From IMG/VR virus record IMGVR_UViG_3300048582_000168, positions 1-64,000 of that record: a stretch of DNA of 64,000 bases; one strand, written 5' to 3'. The position numbers were made by a program, and so were the translations under genes. The notes beneath the pieces were generated by a model. The model had not been told where the DNA came from and did no database searches. It worked only from the letters and a program-made list of their open reading frames with translations. The stretch's first letter is position 1. Every line of letters starts with the position of its first letter. The DNA is from a virus. Positions 9,431-18,382 of this stretch are shown piece by piece.

Positions 9431-9567
9431 CACTCCTCACGCTCCCAGCCGACGGTCGGCCAGATGCCCAGTCGCAGGTAGGTCCAGAACGGGATGCGCC
9501 ACCAGAGGCGGCCAATGTAGCCCTCCCATGCGGTGGCGCCCCGGAAAGCGTTCATCTTCATCTTCAT
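9430..9567 (-). CDS. 45-residue tryptophan-rich small protein
   Basis: A short frame of 45 codons begins with MKMKMNAFRG and ends with GWEREE. Its ATG overlaps the stop of the preceding leftward gene (TGATG at 9569-9565), and its stop overlaps the next start in the same way. This coupling is the main support that it is real. The middle (WWRIPFWTYLRLGIWPTVGW) is very rich in Trp and hydrophobic residues, so it is probably membrane-associated. Function unknown. Confidence 0.55.
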   Translation of the reverse strand: MKMKMNAFRGATAWEGYIGRLWWRIPFWTYLRLGIWPTVGWEREE

Positions 9568-9998
9568 CAGCGGTCGCCCTCCCAATCCTGCGAGGGTTTC
9601 TCGGTTGCGATGGGGAACGCGCCACCGACGTCGCGCAAAAGCACCCGCCGGGCCTGTTCTTCCTGCACCGCAGCGACGATGGCCTGCGAGGCGAAGGCCA
9701 GCCGACCGCCATGGGTGGCCAGCGTGTCGATCAGACCGTCATCGCTCAGGGTGCGCAACTGCAGGCCCCGGGTGGCGGAATCGATATCAGACTGGTGGAT
9801 GGCGCGGGACGGCTTGCCCAGCGCGACGTCCGGAATCAGCAACTCCTTGAAGCGCCGGATGGTGGCCAGCTTGGCCCCGAACGCGATGGCGTCACCGACC
9901 CCGATGCCAGCCTTCTGGGCAGCGTGAGCCTCGGCGGTGATCGTGTCGACGGCCATGCAGACCTGCTCGGTCCGCGCGAGGGATTGAAGGAAGTCCAT
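9567..9998 (-). CDS. unknown protein of leftward cassette
   Basis: The 143-residue product starts at ATG 9998, overlapping the TGA of the upstream gene, so the two are translationally coupled. The sequence is helical with no transmembrane segment or cysteine motif, and I do not recognise a family. It sits between a membrane-anchored protein and the Trp-rich small protein in a four-gene cassette that has its own leftward promoter. Confidence 0.7.
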   Translation of the reverse strand: MDFLQSLARTEQVCMAVDTITAEAHAAQKAGIGVGDAIAFGAKLATIRRFKELLIPDVALGKPSRAIHQSDIDSATRGLQLRTLSDDGLIDTLATHGGRLAFASQAIVAAVQEEQARRVLLRDVGGAFPIATEKPSQDWEGDR

Positions 9999-10222
9999 CA
10001 GGAACACCCGGCCTTGACGCGCTTGCGTTCGGTCGCCTCGTGATCGACAGGCTCACCCATCGTGGTTTTCAGGTCGTCAAGCGACACTTGGGCCCGGTAG
10101 GCGTGGCATTGCAGCGAATCGTCGGCAGCCGACTGGGTGTAGGAATCCAAGAGGCGAGGGCCGAAGCCTGCGACAGCACCGGCCACAAGAATCGCGAGCG
10201 GGATGATGAGACGGTTATCCAT
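9998..10222 (-). CDS. small membrane-anchored protein, first gene of leftward cassette
   Basis: The 74-residue product begins MDNRLIIPLAILVAGAVAGF, a single N-terminal membrane segment, followed by about 50 polar residues. The leader contains CTGAAAGG at 10241-10234 (leftward), the same element found before most genes of the early region far to the right. The polar part would lie on one side of the inner membrane. A spanin or superinfection-exclusion role is possible but nothing in the sequence decides this. Confidence 0.65.
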   Translation of the reverse strand: MDNRLIIPLAILVAGAVAGFGPRLLDSYTQSAADDSLQCHAYRAQVSLDDLKTTMGEPVDHEATERKRVKAGCS

Positions 10223-10271
10223 GAGCGAAGCATCCTTTCAGGGGCAGGACAGATCGTCCCGCGATGGAAGG

Positions 10272-10313
10272 CAGGTAAGCAGAGCCGCAGAACTTGTCAA
10301 GTCCAGACTTGAC
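10272..10313 (-). promoter_or_regulatory. leftward promoter with perfect 8-2-8 operator palindrome
   Basis: GTCAAGTCCAGACTTGAC at 10296-10313 is an 8-2-8 perfect inverted repeat. Read leftward it contains the -35 TTGACA (10300-10295), followed after 17 bp by TACCTG (10277-10272). It would drive the four-gene leftward cassette. The palindrome is the most complete copy of a family found on leftward promoters between 35.8 and 50.3 kb. Confidence 0.65.
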
Positions 10314-10388
10314 GAAAACGGGTGCTTTCCGCAGGCCCCATCACAGGCTATTCTAGGCGCAACCGAAACCGCCCGAAACGAGGCTCCC

Positions 10389-13300
10389 ATGAACGCTCCG
10401 GTCGACCGCCGCCTCCCCGCCAAGCGCGCCAAGGCGGCGCTGGCAGGCCTCGAACTTGCCACGGCCATGGCCCGGACGACGGTCGCCAAGAGCATCGAAC
10501 CGAAACCCCTCTACGTCCGCCGCGACCTGTTGAACGCAGCCGATCTGGTGGCGTGGGCAAAGCGGGCAGGGATCCCGAACATCGTCGCCCCGAGCGAGAT
10601 GCACGTCACGGTGTGCTACAGCCGCGCCCCGGTGGACTGGATGGCCATCGGCAACGATTACCGCGACACGGTCATCGTCGGGAAGGGCGGCCCCCGGGCT
10701 CTTGCTCGGTTCGGCAAGACGGACGCCAAGGTGGCGGTGCTGGCCTTCGCCTCGAGCGACCTCGAGTGGCGGCACCGCGAGATGATCGAGCGCGGCGCGT
10801 CGTTCGACTACACGACCTACCGCCCGCACGTCACCATCGGCCTGAACCTGCCCCCGGATTTCGACCTCGATGCGGTGGAGCCCTACCAAGGCGCCCTGCG
10901 GTTCGGTCCCGAGGTGTTCCAAGAGATTGACGATGATTTCACGGTGCGCATGGCCAAGGCAGGCTGGTCGATGCAGCCCCGCGTCCCCAGCGGCCCCAAG
11001 GGCGGCCAGTGGACCGCAGGCGGCTACGGCGGCGGCGCGCTGGCAGTCCCGGTGGCCCCGAAGCTGACCCTGCCGTGGCTTGGGCAGGACGACGTGGCAA
11101 CCCATCGGTTCAAGGGAGACCCGCAACAGGCGGCCTTCATGAAGCCGATGAAGGAAAGCGAGATGACCGGCCAGCCCGCGTGGCTGGGCAATGACGAAGG
11201 CATCGTCCTGAAGAACCCCCAGAAGCCGACCTCGCCCGAGAACAATGACAACCCCGATGATCGGGCAACCTTCGTCGCCGGGCACTCCCCGGGCGAGGGG
11301 CTGAACGGCGTCCCGTTCAAGCCGTGGGATGGGCCCGAGGGCGGCGACTGGGCCAAGGTCGGCGGCACGGGCGACTTCGATGAGCCGGACCTGCCCGCGA
11401 CCAAGGGCAAGCGTCTGGGCGCGGGCGTGGTCATCACCGAACCCGACGGGCGGGTGTGGACCCTGACCCCGACAAACCACTTCGGCGGCTATTTCGAGAC
11501 CCTGCCGAAGGGCGGGATCGAGCCCGGCCTGAACCTGCGCCAGACGGCGATCAAGGAAGCGTGGGAGGAAAGCGGCCTGCAGGTCAGGCTGACCGGCTAC
11601 ATCGGCGACTTCGAACGCAACACCAGCGTCGCGCGCTACTACCGGGCAGAGCGGATCGGCGGCGACCCGACCGATTACCACTGGGAGACGGCGGCGTCGC
11701 ACCTCGTGCCGATGGACGACCTCGACGACGCCTTGCATCATGTGAACGACAAGCCCATACTTGCCAGACTGAAAGGTGAATCGGACACGGTCATCAAGCT
11801 GGCACTCGGCTTCGCAGACCTCGTCGAACTGCTGGGAGACATCGTTGAAAAGGGCAAGGCTTGGTCATCCCAGCCGCGCGTCCCTTCCGGCTTCCCCACG
11901 GGAGGCCGCTGGATGAAGGGCGGCTATGGCGGCGGCGGGTGGGGCGGCATGTTCGCAGAGAACGCGACCGCTCTGACCCTGCAGAAGCACGGCGGCACCG
12001 GCCCTCAGTCCGAGGCGCTGAACGCCAAGATCAAGATGTTCGAAGACGCGGCAAACCAAGGCTACGTCCACCCGGCAGCCCAGAAACTGATCCTGAAGCC
12101 GAAGCCTGCCCAGACCTACAGCGCGGCAGCGTGGGAGAGCGCGAACGAAGCCGCGACCTACGTCCACGCGATGAAGGGGATGGGCAAGAAGTTTGCAGGC
12201 GCCTCGATGGGGCTCGGCAGCGGCACGACGAAGCCCGCCAAGCCGAAGGCGCCGGACGCGGACCTCTACACCCAGCCCATCGGCACCTTCAAGGATCCGA
12301 TGAAGTTGTCGGACATGACCAAGGTCGGCGCGAAGCCGGGCGGGTCGGCAGCCGGTGCGCTTTACAAGGATGCGGCGGGCGACACTTGGATGGTGAAGTC
12401 CTACGACACCGCCGGGATGGCCTTCAACGAAGTGACGGCGGCCAAACTCTACGGGATGATGGGCGTCGCCGTTCCCGAGATGAAGCTGATCAATCTCGGC
12501 GAGGCGCACAAGGGCGGCATCGGCGTGGCGTCCAAGATGATGGACCTGAAGCCGTTCGACCAGAACAATGCCGCGCACGTCAAGGCAGCGCAGGAAGACT
12601 TCGCAGCGCACGCGCTGATGGCGAACTGGGATGCCGTCGGCCTGTCGTTCGACAACCTGATGATCGACGCGACGACCGGCAAGACGGTCATGGTCGACCC
12701 CGGCGGATCGATGCTCTACCGCGCCCAAGGCGGCCTGAAAGGCGATGCCTTCAAGAGCAACGTCACCGAACTCGACACCTTGCGCGACGCGACCAAGAAC
12801 CCGACCGCCGCGAAGGTGTTCGGCAAGATGACGCAGGAACAGATCGTCAACAGCATGCAGAAGGCCCTCGCGGGTCTGGGCGAGACCGACGAACTGGGCG
12901 GCACCATCCTGAAGCAGGAAGCCGTCAGCGCCATGGTGAACCATTGGGATAAGGCCCAAAACACCACGATGACGAACCTCCAACTGAAGATGGAGGACCG
13001 GGTGATGGACATGTCCGTCAAGGCGAAAGCCATGACGGCAGACTTCGCCTCGACGGCCAGCCTCGACATTGCGACCACCGGCACGACCAAGGACGGTTTC
13101 GCGCACCCGGACCCGAACGTCCAGATGCTGGCCAACCTGCATGATGCGAAGAACCTCGACACGGTCATTCAGGCGCAGACCATCGAGGCCATGAACTTCG
13201 AAGCCAAGATGACGGGGTCGTCCGCGAACTTTTACAGTCAGAAGCTGGAAAAGGCGTCGAAGGCGGCCTTCGCAGGCGACACGACGGGCGTCGCGGCGAC

Positions 13301-15143
13301 CTTCTATGTCCCGACCTCGACCAAGGCCAAGCTGTCGGCGAACTACGGGCTCTACAAACAGGCATTCAAGAGCGTCCAGAGCGTCGGTGAAGCGCAGGCC
13401 GCCCTCAAGCTGCAGGACGCGGCAAAGGCAGGCGACGGCGGGCTGGTGACCGGAGCAAACAAGGTGACCCCGGCAAACGTCACCATGGCCCTGAAAGAGA
13501 GCGGGATGACCGCGCCCGGGACGAACATGCTTCACCCGGACTGGGCGGCGAAGGGCGACCCGACGAACCTCGGAGCCCAGATCGAAGCGGCCAACCTTGC
13601 AGAGACGGCGGCGTCGAGCGTGCCGAAACCGGCAGCCCAGCCGGTGCTGACGGTCCCGACCGCCATGCCGGTCATGCCGAAACTGTCGTCGCCCGCGAAC
13701 CCGAACCTGAAGCTGAACGCGCTGGCAAACGAGATCGCCAAGATCGCGACATCCGGGGAGCCGGACGCGGCGGTGAAGGTTCAGGCCCTCTCGGCCATGA
13801 TCAAGGGCAGCAACAGCTTCTCGATGAAGGCCAAGACCTATGCCGCGAACGTCGTCGCGGCCCTTGGCGGGCAGGCGGCCATCGACGCCACCCCGGCGGC
13901 CCCGAAGAAAAAGGCCCAAGAGGCGGCGATCAGCATCGGCGCGGATGCCCTGACCGGCAAGACCGCGAAGACGGTCAACCTGCCCGACGGGTCGAAGGTC
14001 GAGACCTATACGACCGGCGGGGTGATCTACGAAAAGACCACCTCCATCGTCCAGTTTGACGCCAAGGGCATCCCCGAGCCGCCGAACTTCGCGGCCTTCA
14101 ACGGTGGCAACCCTCTGTCGTCCAAGCCCGAGGTGAACGACGCGAACAACGCCAGCGTGCAGGCCCTCTACGCCAAGGCGATGAAGAACGACATCAAGGG
14201 CCTGATGGAACTCGACATCACGGTCCCGGGCTACGCCAGCCTGCCGGACAGCGTGAAACAGAGCCTCCCCGGCGGCGCGAACAAGCACGTCTCGGGCTAC
14301 AAGTCGCACCTGATCGGCTACCTGCAGAGCGTCGGTCAGGCGATCACGACCGAGAAGGTGATCGGCTTCGAAGGCGGCGGGTCGATTGGCAGCGCGATGG
14401 CCGGGATTTCGGCCAAATTCAAGTCCAAGGGCCCGTGGACGCCCGGCGCGTCGAAGATCGGCGGCTACATCAAGAGCGGGTCGGTCGGCGGCGCACAGGC
14501 GAAGGCGTTCTGGGACAGCCTGCCGATGACCGTCCTGAAGCCCAACACGGCGCTGGCGGGCAAGCTGAAGGACATGACCTACAGCCAACCCGTGAAGGCT
14601 CAGAAGGCCATGAAGGCGCACGTCAGCGGCAAGAGCGACGCCGGGTGGTCGCAGATGCAGGCGGCCCTCTTCACCGGCAAGAAAGGGGACAAGCTGTTCG
14701 ACACCGCCATGCAGAACGCGAAAGACCTGAGCGAAGGTGTCTACGAGATGCCGCCGGGGCTGGTGGTCGGGCGGAAAATCCCGGCCTACGCCAGCGTGAA
14801 GGAATGGCAGGCGTCCCTTGGCGACGTGCTGAACATCCCGGCCCTGTCGTCGACCTCGATCATGCCGGGGGTCTGGTATGGCGAGGTGGCGCTGAAGATG
14901 AAGTTTGCGCCGGGGGCGAAGGCTGCCTATGTCGGCCACACCGACAAGGCGACGAAGACCTCGTCCGTCGGACAGATCGGGCTCGGCAGCGAACACGAGA
15001 TCATCCTGCCGAAAAACACCAAGATCATCCCGGTCAAGGTCTACACCAGCGACGGAAATGACGACTTCTTCGGCAACAGCATGAAGGGGAAGACCATCGT
15101 CGAGGTGCTTGTCATCGGCAACGATGATCCGGAAATTCACTGA
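10389..15143 (+). CDS. giant multi-enzyme protein: Acb1-like, Nudix, kinase-like, ADP-ribosyltransferase-like
   Basis: The 1584-residue product starts at ATG 10389 behind GAGG; frames open further upstream cross the leftward promoter and are unlikely. Residues 40-155 match Acb1-like 2H phosphoesterases, known as phage anti-CBASS enzymes that cut cyclic nucleotide signals: the paired motifs are H72-x-T74 and H147-x-T149. Residues 340-460 form a Nudix domain with its box at about 375-397 (KEAWEESGL; the first Glu of the box is replaced by Leu). Residues 645-800 look like an ATP-grasping kinase fold (K670, E681, DN at 755-756, VDPGG at 769-773). The C-terminus has an STS motif at 1488-1490 and E1535-x-E1537, as in ADP-ribosyltransferases. 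Two QPRVPSG...GGYGGG linkers (near 197 and 495) separate domains. The gene lies next to the MuF-type protein, so it may be packaged and injected. Confidence 0.8.
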   Translation: MNAPVDRRLPAKRAKAALAGLELATAMARTTVAKSIEPKPLYVRRDLLNAADLVAWAKRAGIPNIVAPSEMHVTVCYSRAPVDWMAIGNDYRDTVIVGKGGPRALARFGKTDAKVAVLAFASSDLEWRHREMIERGASFDYTTYRPHVTIGLNLPPDFDLDAVEPYQGALRFGPEVFQEIDDDFTVRMAKAGWSMQPRVPSGPKGGQWTAGGYGGGALAVPVAPKLTLPWLGQDDVATHRFKGDPQQAAFMKPMKESEMTGQPAWLGNDEGIVLKNPQKPTSPENNDNPDDRATFVAGHSPGEGLNGVPFKPWDGPEGGDWAKVGGTGDFDEPDLPATKGKRLGAGVVITEPDGRVWTLTPTNHFGGYFETLPKGGIEPGLNLRQTAIKEAWEESGLQVRLTGYIGDFERNTSVARYYRAERIGGDPTDYHWETAASHLVPMDDLDDALHHVNDKPILARLKGESDTVIKLALGFADLVELLGDIVEKGKAWSSQPRVPSGFPTGGRWMKGGYGGGGWGGMFAENATALTLQKHGGTGPQSEALNAKIKMFEDAANQGYVHPAAQKLILKPKPAQTYSAAAWESANEAATYVHAMKGMGKKFAGASMGLGSGTTKPAKPKAPDADLYTQPIGTFKDPMKLSDMTKVGAKPGGSAAGALYKDAAGDTWMVKSYDTAGMAFNEVTAAKLYGMMGVAVPEMKLINLGEAHKGGIGVASKMMDLKPFDQNNAAHVKAAQEDFAAHALMANWDAVGLSFDNLMIDATTGKTVMVDPGGSMLYRAQGGLKGDAFKSNVTELDTLRDATKNPTAAKVFGKMTQEQIVNSMQKALAGLGETDELGGTILKQEAVSAMVNHWDKAQNTTMTNLQLKMEDRVMDMSVKAKAMTADFASTASLDIATTGTTKDGFAHPDPNVQMLANLHDAKNLDTVIQAQTIEAMNFEAKMTGSSANFYSQKLEKASKAAFAGDTTGVAATFYVPTSTKAKLSANYGLYKQAFKSVQSVGEAQAALKLQDAAKAGDGGLVTGANKVTPANVTMALKESGMTAPGTNMLHPDWAAKGDPTNLGAQIEAANLAETAASSVPKPAAQPVLTVPTAMPVMPKLSSPANPNLKLNALANEIAKIATSGEPDAAVKVQALSAMIKGSNSFSMKAKTYAANVVAALGGQAAIDATPAAPKKKAQEAAISIGADALTGKTAKTVNLPDGSKVETYTTGGVIYEKTTSIVQFDAKGIPEPPNFAAFNGGNPLSSKPEVNDANNASVQALYAKAMKNDIKGLMELDITVPGYASLPDSVKQSLPGGANKHVSGYKSHLIGYLQSVGQAITTEKVIGFEGGGSIGSAMAGISAKFKSKGPWTPGASKIGGYIKSGSVGGAQAKAFWDSLPMTVLKPNTALAGKLKDMTYSQPVKAQKAMKAHVSGKSDAGWSQMQAALFTGKKGDKLFDTAMQNAKDLSEGVYEMPPGLVVGRKIPAYASVKEWQASLGDVLNIPALSSTSIMPGVWYGEVALKMKFAPGAKAAYVGHTDKATKTSSVGQIGLGSEHEIILPKNTKIIPVKVYTSDGNDDFFGNSMKGKTIVEVLVIGNDDPEIH

Positions 15144-15643
15144 TGGAGGATGGCATGACGCCTGACTGGATTGCGCCGGACATGCCCTTCGGGCTGCCGC
15201 GCGGAGACGACCGCGACTATTACCTCGGCAGCCCGGCGGTGATCGAGGCGCTGATCCGCAACACGATGGCGAAGATCTATGCCGACCGCGAGCGGGCGGA
15301 CAGCGGAGCCGAGCCGGAGAACGGCCCGGACTTCGTGCGGGTGCTGATCGACAACGCCGTGCAGATCCTGCTGGGGCGGCAGAACCGCTACCTGCCCGTG
15401 AGCGACGTCTGGAACGCCGATGACCCGGGCTCGGGCATCGTTCGCAGCGTCGAGGCGCACTACGGCCTGTCGGGGCAGACCCCGGCGGAGACCATCGGCT
15501 TCCCGTTCTACATGCTGCTGGAAACGGCAATGATGGCCGAAGACCTCGAGGCCGCAGGCGAGGATTGGGAACACCTGATCGACGGCGACGTCGAAAAGGC
15601 GGTCGCGGCCTTTCTTGGCACCCCGCCGGACGACCGCGTTTAA
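15143..15643 (+). CDS. unknown head-region protein
   Basis: The 166-residue product begins at ATG 15143, which overlaps the stop of the giant protein (TGATG). A second ATG at 15155 has GGAGG at an ideal distance (the GGAGG lies inside the first codons of the longer form), so translation may really start there, giving 162 residues. The protein is acidic and helical and I do not recognise it. It lies just before the prohead protease, but does not look like a scaffold. Confidence 0.7.
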   Translation: MEDGMTPDWIAPDMPFGLPRGDDRDYYLGSPAVIEALIRNTMAKIYADRERADSGAEPENGPDFVRVLIDNAVQILLGRQNRYLPVSDVWNADDPGSGIVRSVEAHYGLSGQTPAETIGFPFYMLLETAMMAEDLEAAGEDWEHLIDGDVEKAVAAFLGTPPDDRV

Positions 15644-15712
15644 CAGAACGTTTTTTCTTGCCTTGCTTGTGCAAGCAATGGTGAAACCGTCGCACACAGA
15701 AGCGGCGGACGA

Positions 15713-16126
15713 ATGGACGACTTCAAGATCAACGTGGACTTTGCCAAGGCGGCCCGGGATCCGGACCGTCGGCTGGTGGGCGGATACGCCTACGTCAGCA
15801 AGGCGAAGGGCACGCTCTTGCACGACACGCAAGGCGACGCCATCGACCCGGAAGACCTGCGCGAGGCGGTCCACGAATTCATGAAAAGCGGGCGGACGAT
15901 GGGCGTGATGCACATCCCCGGCCCGGACGGCAAGCCGATTGCCGGTGGCGAGATCGTCGAGATGGCAGTCCTCGCCGGAGACTTCCGCCCCCCGCACATG
16001 AGCGCAGACGTCGACGCCCTCTGGGTGGTCGCCAAGGTCCACGACCAGCTTGTCTGGGACATGATCAAGGACGGCACCCTCGCGGCGTTTTCGATTGGCG
16101 GCAAAGGCACGAGGACACCGGTATGA
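15713..16126 (+). CDS. prohead protease, XkdF-like, catalytic part
   Basis: The 137-residue product matches the XkdF-type putative serine protease that trims capsid and scaffold: RLVGGYAYVSKAKGT, GDAIDPEDLREAVHEFMKSGR, GVMHIPGP, GGEIVEMAVLAGDF and the end pattern DGTLAAFSIGGKGTR. Members of this family normally continue with an LNEISIVDAGADP-type strand. Here that strand is missing and instead starts the next gene, which overlaps by four bases (ATGA). The likely catalytic His is in GVMHIP and the Ser in AFSIGG. It starts 69 bases after the previous gene. Confidence 0.75.
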   Translation: MDDFKINVDFAKAARDPDRRLVGGYAYVSKAKGTLLHDTQGDAIDPEDLREAVHEFMKSGRTMGVMHIPGPDGKPIAGGEIVEMAVLAGDFRPPHMSADVDALWVVAKVHDQLVWDMIKDGTLAAFSIGGKGTRTPV

Positions 16127-16896
16127 CCCAGAAACGCTACCGGCTGACCAAGCTGCGCCTGAACGAGATTTCCATTGTCGACGCGGGGGCAGACCCGAAC
16201 GCCGTCGTGACGATTTTCAAGCGGGATGACCGCAGTAACGGAGGGAAACCGATGACCGATCTGGAAAAGATGGTCGCGCAAATGGGGGAGGCGACGAAGA
16301 CCATCGCTGACCTTCAGGCGAGCGTGACCAAAGCCAATGCGGACAGCGCAACGAAGGACGCGACCATCGCGGACCTTCAGAAGCGTCTGGCCGTGGCTGA
16401 AGCCGCCAAGGGCTCCGGCGCCGACGACGAAGACCCCATCCTGAAGGCCGCCGACCCTCTGGTCGCAGCCGAGATCGTCAAGCTGCGCAAGGCCAATGCG
16501 GCTGCCGCGAAGCAACTGGCGCAACTCGATGAGGAACGCGAGATCAAGAAGGTCGCGACCCAGATCGAGACCGACATGCGCGGTCTTCCGGTCAAGGCCG
16601 CCGACTTCGCCCCCATCCTGAAGCGCGCCATGGGCGCCATGGATGAGGCCGACAGCAAGGAACTGGTGCGCGTCCTCAAGGCGGCATCGAACACGGTCGA
16701 GGACGCGATGCGGTCCACCGGCCTGCCTGCACACCTCGTGCAGAAAAGCAATGCCGAGGCCGAGATCGAAGAACTCGCCAAGGCGAAACAGAAGGCTGAG
16801 AACATCACCTTCGCCAAGGCTTACGATCAGGTTCTGGCACAGAACCCGGCACTCTACAGCCGGTTCCTTGCCGAGCGTGATCAGGCCATGAACTGA
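16123..16896 (+). CDS. protease C-terminal strand fused to scaffold-like coiled coil
   Basis: The 257-residue product opens with YRLTKLRLNEISIVDAGADP, the segment that closes the fold of XkdF/HK97-type proteases. It continues as a long charged coiled coil with repeated TIADLQ motifs and a helical C-terminus, as expected for a capsid scaffold. It is coupled to the protease gene by an ATGA overlap. The two products probably assemble into one protease-scaffold unit, or the strand marks the cleavable N-terminus of the scaffold. Confidence 0.7.
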   Translation: MTQKRYRLTKLRLNEISIVDAGADPNAVVTIFKRDDRSNGGKPMTDLEKMVAQMGEATKTIADLQASVTKANADSATKDATIADLQKRLAVAEAAKGSGADDEDPILKAADPLVAAEIVKLRKANAAAAKQLAQLDEEREIKKVATQIETDMRGLPVKAADFAPILKRAMGAMDEADSKELVRVLKAASNTVEDAMRSTGLPAHLVQKSNAEAEIEELAKAKQKAENITFAKAYDQVLAQNPALYSRFLAERDQAMN

Positions 16897-16909
16897 GGGA
16901 GGGTTCACA

Positions 16910-17257
16910 ATGGCACTTCAGGAAGGCATTCAGGCCGTATCCTACGAAGCGGGCTCCGCGCTGGAGCAATTCGTCTTCGTAAAGGCATCGACCACGAAGC
17001 CCCGGACCGCCGATCTGGCGACCGACGTCGATGACAACATCATCGGCGTCACCCTGATCAATGCGCTGGAGGCAGGTCATGCCGTCGGCGTGGTGATCGG
17101 CGGCATCGCCAAAGTCCGGGCAGGCGGCCCCGTCGCCATCGGCGCCATGGTGGGAGCGAACGCGAACGGTGAAGCCGTCGCGGGCGGGACCGCCGGAACC
17201 GCAATCGTCGGAGCGACGGTCGCGGGCGAGATCATCGAAGTCCAGCTTGCAGTCTGA
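16910..17257 (+). CDS. head decoration protein (DUF2190-like)
   Basis: The 115-residue product starts behind a strong GAGGGAGG. It is rich in Gly, Ala and Val, with the repeated pattern of a small beta-barrel: EQFVFVKAS, NIIGVTLINALEAGHAVGVVIGG, PVAIGAMVGANANGEA and a final strand AGEIIEVQLAV. This is typical of capsid decoration proteins encoded just before the major capsid gene. It would bind outside the shell and stabilise it. Confidence 0.75.
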   Translation: MALQEGIQAVSYEAGSALEQFVFVKASTTKPRTADLATDVDDNIIGVTLINALEAGHAVGVVIGGIAKVRAGGPVAIGAMVGANANGEAVAGGTAGTAIVGATVAGEIIEVQLAV

Positions 17258-17271
17258 GGGAGGACGCACAA

Positions 17272-18294
17272 ATGCTTAATGTCGCACAGGCGTCCGGGGT
17301 CGTTCGCAAGACCATCACCCCCTCCGACGTCCACGTTAACCGCCCGCTGACCAATATCAGCTTGGCGATGATGCAAGCCGCATCGATGTTCGTCTCCGAC
17401 CGCATTTTCCCGCGCGTTCCGGTGATGAAGCAGTCCGACCTTTACATCGTGTATCCGCACGGTGACTGGAACCGGGATGAGATGAAGAAGCGCGCACCCT
17501 CCACCGAGACGGCGGGCGGCGGCTACAACATCGAGATGCAGCCCTACTACTGCCCGGTCTGGGGCGTTCACCGCGATGTGGATGACCAGCTTCGTGCGAA
17601 CGCTGACGAACCGATCAACGTCGACCGCGAGGCGACGATGTGGGTGACCCAGAAGGGCCTCATCCGCCGGGAAGTCGAATTCGCGACGAAATACTTCACC
17701 CCGGGCGCGTGGACGAACTACGTTCAGGGCGTCTCCGGCACTCCGGCTGCGGGTGAATTCCTGCAGTGGAATGACGCGGCCTCGGAACCCGTGAAGGACA
17801 TCAAGCGGTGGCGGGATCAATTCCTCCTCCGCAACGGCGTCGCCGCGAACGTCCTCCTGCTCGGCCACGAGACCTACACGGCACTGACCGAGAACGACGC
17901 GATCATCGACCGGATCAAGTATGGCCAGACGCCCGGTGCGCCTGCCATGGTGACCCGGCAGGCTCTGGCCGCGCTGTTCGAAATCGACCGCATCGAAGTC
18001 ATGTCGGCCATCGTCAACACCGCGCCCGAAGGCGTGCCGCACTCGAACGCCTTCATCGGCAATTCGAAAGGCGCGCTGCTGGTCCACGCGGCACCGACCC
18101 CCGGCCTGATGACCCCGTCGGCAGGCTACAGCTTCGTCTGGGCAGGCTATGCGGGCGCGGGCGAATACGGCCAGCGGGTGTCGTCCTTCCGGATGGACCC
18201 GATCCGGTCCGACCGCTTCGAACTGGAACTGGCGTTCACCCACGAGAAAGTGGCGGACGATCTGGGCCTGTTCATCGAAGACGCCATCGCCTGA
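17272..18294 (+). CDS. major capsid protein
   Basis: The 340-residue product starts behind GAGGGAGG, directly after the decoration protein, in the normal position and size for a major capsid protein. The segment around residues 35-60 (ASMFVSDRIFPRVPVMKQSDLY) and the C-terminal part (HEKVADDLGLFIEDAIA) are typical of HK97-fold capsid proteins of the type found with DUF2190-like decoration proteins. It forms the hexamers and pentamers of the icosahedral shell. A 14-bp hairpin lies just behind it. Confidence 0.9.
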   Translation: MLNVAQASGVVRKTITPSDVHVNRPLTNISLAMMQAASMFVSDRIFPRVPVMKQSDLYIVYPHGDWNRDEMKKRAPSTETAGGGYNIEMQPYYCPVWGVHRDVDDQLRANADEPINVDREATMWVTQKGLIRREVEFATKYFTPGAWTNYVQGVSGTPAAGEFLQWNDAASEPVKDIKRWRDQFLLRNGVAANVLLLGHETYTALTENDAIIDRIKYGQTPGAPAMVTRQALAALFEIDRIEVMSAIVNTAPEGVPHSNAFIGNSKGALLVHAAPTPGLMTPSAGYSFVWAGYAGAGEYGQRVSSFRMDPIRSDRFELELAFTHEKVADDLGLFIEDAIA

Positions 18295-18324
18295 CGCGGG
18301 ACACCCCGCGTCGGACCATTACGG

Positions 18325-18365
18325 GCCCGGCAGGCAGGAGCGGCCTGCTTGCCGGGCTCTTTCAT
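18325..18365 (+). terminator. hairpin after major capsid gene
   Basis: GCCCGGCAGGCAGG at 18325-18338 pairs with CCTGCTTGCCGGGC at 18344-18357 (one G-T pair), followed by TCTTTCATT. The U-tract is weak, so it is probably a partial terminator that makes capsid mRNA more abundant than the genes behind it. Confidence 0.6.
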
Positions 18366-18382
18366 TCAAGGGAGAGCCGACC

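Noticed and set aside
10203-10388. N-terminal extension of the giant protein from ATG 10203
   Set aside because: This part covers the leftward promoter/operator and the leader of the opposite gene; ATG 10389 has an RBS and starts before the Acb1-like fold.
15644-15712. Promoter before the prohead protease
   Set aside because: The gap has a T-run and a short GCTTG-TG-CAAGC palindrome, but no hexamer pair with acceptable spacing could be found.
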